In this document: in pieces, positions 8,501 through 16,497 of the stretch
How positions within the stretch are numbered: position 1 is the stretch's first letter
Layout of the letters: each line of letters opens with the position of its first letter
Assembly: GCA_030148065.1 (NCBI GenBank)
Contig: JASBUC010000001.1
Span: 1 to 34,864, forward strand
Origin: Legionellaceae bacterium
Lineage (GTDB): Bacteria; Pseudomonadota; Gammaproteobacteria; Legionellales; Legionellaceae
Reading direction: 5' to 3'
DNA length: 34,864 bases
Notes under the pieces: model-generated
Databases searched by the model: none
The model's input: only the letters and a program-made list of their open reading frames with translations
Told to the model about the DNA's origin: nothing
Program-made: the position numbers and the translations under genes

Positions 8501-11500
8501 AACTCACCCGCTCTTATTAGAGCTAGGACTTGGCGGGTTAAGTCAGTGTCTTAGTGATAAATCAGGTCATTACCTTCGTGTAACAGCAGAGTCCGAGAGC
8601 TATGAACTCTCCTGGAAAAAAAAAACCTTAAGCGTGAAACGAACGTTTGAGATTGATGGTAATAGAGAGTTCTATCAATTAATTCCCCTAAGCAACCGAC
8701 ACCAAGCAAAAAAAGCAAACTCAGGGCTTAACTGTGTCAAGACATCACTCCCAAAGCCGTTACTAGATGGCAGTATGAACCTCTGGCAACGCTCCAATTT
8801 GAAAACTTGCGCTGTTTTAAGCAAAAACAATCAAGCTCGCTATAAATTAGAAGGCTCAAATCTCATTCTGTTAGACTCCGATGGTAATAAAACACCTTAC
8901 CGATTGGTCACTTCAAATCATGAAATTCTCTCTGAATTTGAAAGCACTGAGTTTACGCTCACTCATCAAGGTGCTGATAGACAAAGAGTTGAACTGCCTC
9001 GCTATAATCTTTGCTTTGAACAATTAAGCAAAGGGACAGCCCTTACCCTTGTTAGCACCGGGGAAACACTGATAGAAAGACCTGCGAGCATTGACAAGGC
9101 GATTGCCGGGATCACACTGTGTAAAAATGACCATCAGCGATTTTTAGTCCCAGTAAGTCGATTTTATGCCATCGATGAAAGCAATGATTCGCACAATTAT
9201 TATCAAGTAGTGCATGACATCGATGGCACCATCGCAGAGCAAACGGTTGAAAATCATTGGCAGAGCAAAAGACACGTCCATAAACCACTTTGGCTCTTTG
9301 ATGGCAGCGAAAAAACAATCAGTTTCCAACTAAAAGATGGCGAGTTGATTGCAGACTCACCAGCCGATGCACTCTATCTTGCCTACCTCTATCTTGCCAG
9401 CAATCAAACTGAAAAAGCTTGGCAAACACTAGAAGATTGTAAAACAAGACTGGGTGGATTAACCGGTAAAAAAGAAGAGCTGTGCTTCATACGCTGGATT
9501 TGCAAAGAGCTGCCTCATCAATTGCCAGATGGTCCGAAAAAAGCAGGACGCGCCACCCCGCCCTATGTTAGCTGTCAATTAAAAGCAGCAAGCCTCATTT
9601 GTGATTTTTTAGAAAGTGGTGAGCACTTTGAAAAAACGCCAGAGCCTGCAAGCTTTCAGACCAAAAACGATCATTACCAGGGGCTTTGTCAGAAAGAGCA
9701 AGAATGTTTTCTAAACGACTTACCAAGCTTTATCTATCAACACTACTCACGCTTACAGAAGATGACTCGCCATCTGGAGGCTACCTACACGCTTGATCCT
9801 TTTGAGCGTCGCCATTTGCTCGATTTTTATCACAGCAAACAGCCAAGCGAGCAATCCGCTCTTGGCGCCTTAGGCCATGCTTGGCGTGAGCTCTCAAAAG
9901 ACGCCTTAGAGAAAGAGTATCGTGCCTTAAACGCCCAATTTAACAGCTCACAAGAAATGCCGAGGGCAGCACAAAAAAGACTAAAGCACCTTGAAAAAGA
10001 ATTAAGCGCCTTAGCGACCGTGCAAAAACGTGAAAGCGCCCTAGAGTTAGTCCCAATTAATTTGAGCTTAACTAAACTCTCACTCAATCAAGGCGCCTAT
10101 TCAGAGGAAACAAAAAGGCATTTAGAATCCTGGTACCATCAAAACGGCCTACCGGGTCCTGAGGCAAGCAAAGAACGACAAGACTCTGTAATTCAAGCGC
10201 TCACCTCTGAAACGACAGAGTCAGAATTTATTAAGCATTTTCCAATCTACTTTCAAGTGGCCTGCCTCGGCAGTCCTGAATCTACAAGTGAGTTACGACG
10301 CTTTTGCAGAGCAACCTTAATCGCATCACGCCATATACCAGCAAAAGAACAGGACTCCGACATTCCATTTCTTTGTAATTTACTCTACCGGGTTCTCTGC
10401 AACCAAGAGGCCTTTATTCAATCATCACGAAAGAAATCACCTCCTGCGGCAAAAATGAGTGAAGGCTCCCCTTCTGGCAAAAAAAAGAAAACAGTCCTAT
10501 ATAAAGTCGGCCGATTTTTCCAAAAACGGTTCTCTCAAGAAGAAAGTGCTACTGCCGAGGAAACAAGTAAAGATAGAGAGCATAAATCCAGCAACATTGG
10601 AGAGCTCTCTTTTCAAGAATTGGTGACTAAGTGCCAAGCCCTTCCTACAACGCCAATCGAACTCTATCAGGCAAAAAACATCTACAGTGAACTCTTAGCA
10701 ACAGCCGCTCAACTCAAGACTCAAAAGTTACACTTACAGCTCCCATCCGTTCACATCGCTAAAGAGTGCAGAGAGCGAGAAAAGGGTCTTAAAGAAAACG
10801 CCACGTCATCAGAGAACCTTAAAACACTTAGGGAACTAATGGAGGCCTTTCGGGTTATCGAGCAAGAAAAAACGGCAGAACTCTCTTATCTCTCAGAAAG
10901 GCTGCAAACTCTCAATACTGAACAAAGGAGCTGGCAAGACAAGAGTGCCGAGGCACAGAACATTGAACAACAAGCAGGAATTGTACTCTTTAGCTCTGAG
11001 AAAAACACACAAGAGCTTGCAACTAACTTTCTTAAAAATCCAAGCTTTAGCCAAGAGATTATCGAACAAGCAGCCCTTGATAAAGACCGACTTTTTGTGA
11101 ACAGTAACCTTGCCTGGCAAGACGCATTAACGCTTGCAAATCTTGGCCCATCAGATGAAAGATCGGCTCAAACATGGCGCCTACACAGGCTCTCAAAAAG
11201 ACAATCAAAGATCACTAAGGCGAATCTACTATCTCTCTATTGCCAAGGAAGTCTTACAGACATCATGGCAAAAACAAGCTTAAACCAAGAGGGTGCAAAA
11301 AGGCTTAATGACTTAATCCACCGTGCTTTGGTTGAGGGAGTGTTAGCAGAAACCGCCAGCAAGGTGTTTGAAAAATTAAGGAAGGCACAATGTGAAAACG
11401 ATGTTTATCTAGCCACAGAGGCTCTAGAACTGCTTAGCCGTGATGTCACAGAAAGTCTTGATAGCCCCACTCTAACCATCATTCAGCACCAAGAAAAAAT

Positions 11501-14500
11501 CGTCTTGCGCCCACAACAGACAACGGCGCTTAAAAATCTTCTTAAAGAGGGTGACGATGGAAAACCCTTTAAGGAGTCCGTTGAAAAAGTCATCATGGGT
11601 GGCGGGAAATCAAAAGTCATTTTGCCGGTACTCGCAGAGCAAAAAGCCAAAGGCCATAACTTAGTTGTGATTGAAGTGCCTGAAGAGTTACTACACACCA
11701 ATTACGTTGATTTAAATCGTAGTTCACAGAGACTCTTTGGCAAAAAGGCCTATCGTTTTCAGTTTGATCGTGACAGTGACTGCTCTCCTGAAAGTCTTAA
11801 AAAAATCTATCATCGTTTCTCAGAAGTAATGAGCTCTAAGAGTTATTTGGTAACCACGGGCCCTTCCATTCAATCGTTAGAGCTAAAATATATTGAACTT
11901 CTTTTGCAAGAGTCGGATAAAGGCGCGCGCTGGCAAGAGCAGATTTACTGGTTGGATAGATTAACCAATCTATTTAGAGAGGACGCCGATTGTCTTATCG
12001 ATGAAGCCCATCAAGGTTTATCGATTAAAAAGCGGCTTAACTATACCTCGGGGGAAAGCCGCTCAATTAGTCCTGCTTTAATTAAAAGTGCAACGTCGTT
12101 TTTTAGATTAATCGATAGAGATTTTATCGAGCATGCGACGCAACTTGACCTCGACTATGACTGGGAGCAGTTCGAGCAAGAGCTTGCAAGATTGTCTCTC
12201 ACTGATTTACGAAGCCCGCTTTATCTTTTTTATCGCAATGCTCAACTAAGGATGGGGGATGGCGTTTTACAAGCACTCATTGATTATTTGACTGACAAGG
12301 CAGACTCTATACCTACGGTGGTTGAAAATGCAAGCCTGGAAGAGAAAGAAACGCTTGCCTTTATAAAGCAAGAAGTCTCGGTACTTCTTTCACAAACGCT
12401 CTCCCGAAAGCTTGATGTTAATTATGGTGCCTCAAGGCTAGATGAACTTAGTGAGGTTGAAAGAACCTTGGCCATTCCATATTCAGCCAGCAACCAGCCC
12501 AGCGAAAAAAGTCGGTTCGGCAATGAATTAGAAGCGATTAATTACACCGCCCAAATGATGTTAATACAGGGCCTAAGTCGAGAACTCATTGCTGACAAAT
12601 TAGTCTCCTGGCAAACGCTGGCATCCCAAGAGCTTTTAAAAGATGAGGAACTTACAAGTCTTGATGAGACCCCGACAGCACTTGGCTTTTCAGTGATTAG
12701 CGGTGGCTTAAAGCTCAGTGAGGTAGATGCTAGCAATGAGGTGCAGTTAGATAGCCTGCACCACAAGCTCGCGCATGATCCCAATCTCATCTTTGATTTG
12801 CTAGAAGAACAATCGTTTAAGCAAATCAAACAAGATTCTGCCATTTTGCACAGTGATTCTTTTAACCATGTTGATTGCTACCGCAGTGTGCAGTGCTTAT
12901 CCGGCACACCATCAAACCATAGCACCTTTCACCAAAGACTAAGCTTTGAGCATGCAACAGCCCTAGGAAATGATGGCTATCTATTAGAGCTCATTAGGGA
13001 TAAAGGTGTCACCCTGCAAGCAGAAGACTATCAAAGCCTTGAACCTTTTTTAGAGCACCTATTAAATCACAATCAGAACGCTGCTAATACACGGGCCATT
13101 ATTGACATTAGCGCAACCTTCAAAGATAAGAAAAATGTTGAGGTGGCAAGCGCCATTGCCAATTACCTCAATGCTCATCAAAAGGCGTTCAATCCGCCTC
13201 TAAAACACGTTCTCTACTTTAATGATGCACACGTCTTATCCGCCATCGATCTACAAAAACCTGAAAGCCCCATCGAGCTTGGCACCAGTAATGAAGAAGA
13301 GATTAGTCGAATCTTAGGCTCAAGTCCTAATGAGCGATTTACCTACTACGATCAGGTCCATACTCTCGGCACAGACATTCAACAAGGGAAGGAGGCTCAT
13401 GCCTTAGTCTTAGTCGATGAAAAACAATCGCTGCCTGGGTTCTTGCAAGGAATTATGCGCATGCGAGGGCTAAATAAGCAGCAATCCATTGAGCTAGTCG
13501 TACCGAAAAGAATTGAAGGTTGGGATCAAGAAGCGTTTATAAATCAACTTATCAGTAATGAACAGCGCGCTCTCCTAAAAGACAATCTTTTTGCCGCCAA
13601 GGCTCGCATGACCAACCTCATTCGGCGCACTCTTTTAACTAAAGTTCAAGCACTTCCGTCTGAGAGTAGTGATGAAAAAGCAAGGCTTACCAGAGCCTTT
13701 AGTGACTTTTTCGAAACCATTCCATCACTAAACCTCTTTCACCTCTATGGTGCTCTGAATAAAGAACAAGCAACCCGTACACTCCTTCAAAACTTTCAAT
13801 CAGAACTCCTTACCACGTTTAGAAACCTAATGCGTGAGAGTGGTAGTGTGTTAAGTTCTGATGAAGACGAGTCTGTCTCACAAGAGCTAGAGCGCTTAAA
13901 AACCTCCGCCCTTAATTGTTGTGCAGACACCTATCAAGCTGAGAGTGGCGACTTCTCAATGGCGGTTGAAACCAAAAAAGAAATCCATAAGCAGTCTGAG
14001 ATTTCCATTGCCTCAATTGATGACTGCTACTCGCCGGACAAACATCCCGAGCACTTTGTTAGTTGGCAAAAGACAAATATTGAGAGTTTTTTTGCTAATG
14101 AACGCACTGTGTCTCAAAAATCCACCCCTCTTAACCATTTATTCTCTAGAGGCAATTCACTCACCCCTTTTTCATCAAACCTTCATGTCAGTCATAATTA
14201 TGCTAAAACGTATCAAGGACAAAGCGATTATTTAAATGCCTTCTTAAAGCCCGTTTTTACCATTTGGTATCATTTAGATGCAAATGGCGCCTTGCACGCA
14301 ATGATTGTCACACCCACAGAAGCACAGGAGCTCGCAGAACAATTTAAGTCATCCCCCAATCATTGGCTCTCCAGCACCAGTGATACCCTGCTAGCAGGTC
14401 AGCGACCGGCAGGCATTTTAGAAAATTCAGAATATTTGTCTCTTAGAGAGCAGGTAAGATTTTTTAATGGGGAGCTAGCCAGTCTGCTCCATCAAGAAAC

Positions 14501-16259
14501 ACCTTTAATTTGGTTGGAAAACGATGCTGAACAAAAGATTAATCTTTATGAGCAACGCTTACTTGCCTACCGACCTGAAAGCACTCAACATTTTCCACAA
14601 ATGAAGTCCGCCCTACTAGAGAGCAAAGTTGTGGGCTTCAATCACATTGCTAATGCCCCGTTTGATGATCATAGACAAACCGATTGGTCGAGTCTGTTTG
14701 ATGCTCTTAGCCCCATCGAAAATACTCACTACCAACATCTAGCAGAAGCGTTTCACTATATTAATCAAAACTGGCTGACTCATTCTCTGGATGCGACATC
14801 ACTCATCTCAAAGTTTCAGCTGCCCATTAAAAGCTTGTCTTATCTAAATGCGCATCTAAAAACACTGGCTCAATTAAAAAGCTTGTTAGAATTTATTAAT
14901 AAGCAGAGCGAAAGTCTGCCCTTATTAGCGAAATTACCAAAAGATCAATTACAAACCTTAGAAGGCATTATTGGCATCAGCGCACAAGAATTATCTTTGC
15001 AAAGCCCTGAGCCAAGGGATGCCAGTGTGCGAGCACTGTTACTCCTAAGAAACCATAAAGCTCTACAAGACCAGGCCCACCAGCTTGATGAGCGTCTAAT
15101 CTCATCGGTGAAGACACTCAATAACCCTGATCTCTTATGTCAATTTTTAAGCCTAAGCAATCCGCCCGACGCATTGCTTTTGCAGGTGATTGCGCGCGCC
15201 TTAAAAGACAACATTTACAACCCAGAACTCATTTCCGCCATTATTAAGCTGCCATGGGCGTTTAGCAATGAACAACTACTCTCTCTTGTGGGTAAATGCA
15301 CAAGTAGAGAGCAGCTCAATAAACTCTTTGAACGTTCTGAGGATTTTACGCAAGAGACACTTGCGGCCATCTTAGAGACAGACGATCTCAGCAAAGAACA
15401 CTTCTACGCACTCTTAGCTCATCCCAATGTGTCAAAGAAAGAGATTGAAAAAGCGCGGGATCACTCTGCATTCAACGATGAGGTCTTTTGTTATTTATTA
15501 AAGCAACCGTTTTTAAGTTTAGAGGTATTAACAGCATTGGCACCTCATGCAAAGAGTGCCAGTACCGTAAACCTCTTTTTTAAACGAGCCGATTTAACCT
15601 ATGAAATGGCCGAGCCCCTGTTTTCACAAGAGTTTGGTGACTTTATTATTAAAGATTGGCCATGGCTTAGCCCTCAACAAGCCATGCGCACCCTTGAAAA
15701 AACCACCGATTTTGACGCCTTATCGTGTGCCTTAGCTCACCCTTGTTTGTCTAAATTAGATCATAAATCATGGCTAAGATCTCAAAAGGAAAAATTAGCA
15801 AATGCCAAGAAACAATTACAGGAAACCAACGAACCATCTCTTGAAGAGGAGCTTATCGTCTTACTCGCAGATCTGCGACTAAAATCGGTAAAACTTGCCT
15901 TGAAATCACAAAACAATGATTCATATGCGGCGGCTGCTCGTACCAGTTTTACATTGCATCAGACTCTGCAAGCAAGCCTTGGTGAATATCAGAAAAGCGA
16001 TAAATCACAGCAAGCAAAGAATCAATTCTTTGTACAATGCAAAGACTCTATTGATAAGGCTCGGCCCATCCTCAAAAAACATCGGGGTTATAAACAATTG
16101 TTTGTCGATTTTTTTAATGTGCTCGCAACACTCTTCACCGCTGGCCACTATTACCGAAAAGATCCTAATAACTGGCGGTTTTTTATGGTAAACACTAAAA
16201 GCCTTGAGAAGGTAGAGAATGTCCGAGAGGCTCTTCTCCCCTATAAGCCACCCCAATAG
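5550..16259 (+). CDS. Giant DUF3638/DUF3645-like protein, helicase-like core, possible N-terminal cysteine protease (3569 aa)
   Basis: An uninterrupted 3569-codon frame. The start is TTG at 5550 with GGGG upstream; the first in-frame ATG comes only about 90 codons later, inside an apparently conserved stretch. The core resembles the DUF3638 family of giant eukaryotic proteins: a Walker A-like MGGGKSK (2016-2022) followed by VVIEVPEELLHTNYVDLNRS and FQFDRD, then a DEAH-type Walker B, CLIDEAHQ (2148-2155), then LNYTSG. Further helicase-like motifs are SGTPSN (2451-2456) and GIMRMRGLNKQQSIELVVP (from 2634). The N-terminus has IPGGW...GGHAM (His115) and SGQLGGSCPE (Gln233, Cys238), which could be a permuted papain-like active site. 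Around 1640 is a basic patch (GKKKKTVLYKVGRFFQKRF); around 1780-1830 a coiled-coil-like stretch. Residues 3240-3430 hold short helical repeats reminiscent of leucine-rich-repeat variants. No signal peptide or membrane helix. Function unknown; UniProt often labels eukaryotic relatives ubiquitinyl hydrolases. Effector role is inferred. Confidence 0.88.
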   Translation: MEINASLFALIQNDAFLKGTRGLEGHSFARTITYLQQYFEHLKAQGTPIPANYLALINSFDFLLEVESRLNALTSNNQETELQAITETIKDEVMGLSAGEIVLIPGGWSNNDGGHAMLYQISRDSDGCFFFSVINAGAGGDFHQANDSHLRDRFNPNKRWQIESLESSKQQVELQHFFKRLLQFRKPSRLQSRQRPMDANRLYQRIIESISHLGGSLQDANLDLKEHVYTSGQLGGSCPERVLHQQLKLRADSEDAYLSFIFKFKHYALLDYFSRCEQGLEPFNEAVCAQILIAIENNLRILERVEEFDLDTFTSYLNELESLKERVSSIPITTTTKPTKRAIHSHPEIIIPHQFISFQEKDNNLKGESLPTSMTPLSGGANLLSELSEASASIKNLEELQALLSMLPLSEGYTFNHPFYSALSSETHYKQFLALLEQLIELFHRDHLRETQTPTTSITSLKLATLLSDTERAITTRKMVTEKRKLPCFQPFAESIIASFIQNQSRNPFYASHHPGSDQDFINLQKRFKTTPFKTRQTEYNEFYNALLDLAPSKKRELEQLYEQQFARSTEERHLYIKENRLEALYMLLVEVAPRDPHFADIRALIEKQIHYEKSLIKLINPHLKYPRSLFDGLSFEKINEKHCLHSALLATWLPYQPQASTLQENKYQIKKGAAAFALLCDAQNRCPYESLHLAKSDNDIQLCKALPNFVHSAELQVSQEDIEARNFFILRRAPSLQIPLTLDFFTRRIDLLNCFETHRYLEANLFQPGLLLNDAIKGSSYLKQFDTLLKKGLRYYAPNGELNKQCLPFIRLNHRLSRYLALHSNDDAKRRLKTNRQELIKRLTLSSDPEVRYALEETLFLTLMTELELGESLTELLPQALSSMFYLNSHTNPNPQDDVSEKNHFENALRAFKAMVARVPPKTIEQTLSKLLSPHTVRSGSPQTPLTFDVYSENGNLLHQADALNGLILKDGMAERGLALALQTHPLLLELGLGGLSQCLSDKSGHYLRVTAESESYELSWKKKTLSVKRTFEIDGNREFYQLIPLSNRHQAKKANSGLNCVKTSLPKPLLDGSMNLWQRSNLKTCAVLSKNNQARYKLEGSNLILLDSDGNKTPYRLVTSNHEILSEFESTEFTLTHQGADRQRVELPRYNLCFEQLSKGTALTLVSTGETLIERPASIDKAIAGITLCKNDHQRFLVPVSRFYAIDESNDSHNYYQVVHDIDGTIAEQTVENHWQSKRHVHKPLWLFDGSEKTISFQLKDGELIADSPADALYLAYLYLASNQTEKAWQTLEDCKTRLGGLTGKKEELCFIRWICKELPHQLPDGPKKAGRATPPYVSCQLKAASLICDFLESGEHFEKTPEPASFQTKNDHYQGLCQKEQECFLNDLPSFIYQHYSRLQKMTRHLEATYTLDPFERRHLLDFYHSKQPSEQSALGALGHAWRELSKDALEKEYRALNAQFNSSQEMPRAAQKRLKHLEKELSALATVQKRESALELVPINLSLTKLSLNQGAYSEETKRHLESWYHQNGLPGPEASKERQDSVIQALTSETTESEFIKHFPIYFQVACLGSPESTSELRRFCRATLIASRHIPAKEQDSDIPFLCNLLYRVLCNQEAFIQSSRKKSPPAAKMSEGSPSGKKKKTVLYKVGRFFQKRFSQEESATAEETSKDREHKSSNIGELSFQELVTKCQALPTTPIELYQAKNIYSELLATAAQLKTQKLHLQLPSVHIAKECREREKGLKENATSSENLKTLRELMEAFRVIEQEKTAELSYLSERLQTLNTEQRSWQDKSAEAQNIEQQAGIVLFSSEKNTQELATNFLKNPSFSQEIIEQAALDKDRLFVNSNLAWQDALTLANLGPSDERSAQTWRLHRLSKRQSKITKANLLSLYCQGSLTDIMAKTSLNQEGAKRLNDLIHRALVEGVLAETASKVFEKLRKAQCENDVYLATEALELLSRDVTESLDSPTLTIIQHQEKIVLRPQQTTALKNLLKEGDDGKPFKESVEKVIMGGGKSKVILPVLAEQKAKGHNLVVIEVPEELLHTNYVDLNRSSQRLFGKKAYRFQFDRDSDCSPESLKKIYHRFSEVMSSKSYLVTTGPSIQSLELKYIELLLQESDKGARWQEQIYWLDRLTNLFREDADCLIDEAHQGLSIKKRLNYTSGESRSISPALIKSATSFFRLIDRDFIEHATQLDLDYDWEQFEQELARLSLTDLRSPLYLFYRNAQLRMGDGVLQALIDYLTDKADSIPTVVENASLEEKETLAFIKQEVSVLLSQTLSRKLDVNYGASRLDELSEVERTLAIPYSASNQPSEKSRFGNELEAINYTAQMMLIQGLSRELIADKLVSWQTLASQELLKDEELTSLDETPTALGFSVISGGLKLSEVDASNEVQLDSLHHKLAHDPNLIFDLLEEQSFKQIKQDSAILHSDSFNHVDCYRSVQCLSGTPSNHSTFHQRLSFEHATALGNDGYLLELIRDKGVTLQAEDYQSLEPFLEHLLNHNQNAANTRAIIDISATFKDKKNVEVASAIANYLNAHQKAFNPPLKHVLYFNDAHVLSAIDLQKPESPIELGTSNEEEISRILGSSPNERFTYYDQVHTLGTDIQQGKEAHALVLVDEKQSLPGFLQGIMRMRGLNKQQSIELVVPKRIEGWDQEAFINQLISNEQRALLKDNLFAAKARMTNLIRRTLLTKVQALPSESSDEKARLTRAFSDFFETIPSLNLFHLYGALNKEQATRTLLQNFQSELLTTFRNLMRESGSVLSSDEDESVSQELERLKTSALNCCADTYQAESGDFSMAVETKKEIHKQSEISIASIDDCYSPDKHPEHFVSWQKTNIESFFANERTVSQKSTPLNHLFSRGNSLTPFSSNLHVSHNYAKTYQGQSDYLNAFLKPVFTIWYHLDANGALHAMIVTPTEAQELAEQFKSSPNHWLSSTSDTLLAGQRPAGILENSEYLSLREQVRFFNGELASLLHQETPLIWLENDAEQKINLYEQRLLAYRPESTQHFPQMKSALLESKVVGFNHIANAPFDDHRQTDWSSLFDALSPIENTHYQHLAEAFHYINQNWLTHSLDATSLISKFQLPIKSLSYLNAHLKTLAQLKSLLEFINKQSESLPLLAKLPKDQLQTLEGIIGISAQELSLQSPEPRDASVRALLLLRNHKALQDQAHQLDERLISSVKTLNNPDLLCQFLSLSNPPDALLLQVIARALKDNIYNPELISAIIKLPWAFSNEQLLSLVGKCTSREQLNKLFERSEDFTQETLAAILETDDLSKEHFYALLAHPNVSKKEIEKARDHSAFNDEVFCYLLKQPFLSLEVLTALAPHAKSASTVNLFFKRADLTYEMAEPLFSQEFGDFIIKDWPWLSPQQAMRTLEKTTDFDALSCALAHPCLSKLDHKSWLRSQKEKLANAKKQLQETNEPSLEEELIVLLADLRLKSVKLALKSQNNDSYAAAARTSFTLHQTLQASLGEYQKSDKSQQAKNQFFVQCKDSIDKARPILKKHRGYKQLFVDFFNVLATLFTAGHYYRKDPNNWRFFMVNTKSLEKVENVREALLPYKPPQ

Positions 16260-16294
16260 ACTGTATACTCAAAATAAATGAGTTACTAAAACCA

Positions 16295-16377
16295 CCTACG
16301 CCAACGTGCCACGCTTTATGCGCGGCATCCATGAAGCCAAATAAACTAGATCCCGCGCATAAAGCGCGGGAAGTAGG
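16295..16377 (+). repeat. 83-bp double-hairpin intergenic element, copy 3
   Basis: Same 83-bp element as at 3008 and 3818, with a few substitutions in the spacer (GGCATCCATGAAGCC, ACTAGATCCC) but both hairpins and the CCTAC/GTAGG ends intact. It begins 36 bases after the stop of the giant gene, in the direction of transcription. Confidence 0.85.
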
Positions 16378-16497
16378 AGGGTTGGAGGAAATTTTTAGTC
16401 CGACTTCGGATTCACATATAGACTCAAAATACTTGGAAAAGCCCTTTTTTAGGTATTTTGACTATAGTTAATAGATAGTCCTTAATCTTTGTTATCT

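Noticed and set aside
12542-12844. Minus-strand frames of 60-100 codons inside the giant gene
   Set aside because: They are antisense shadows of a continuous, motif-bearing coding frame and show no ribosome-binding sites or recognisable products.
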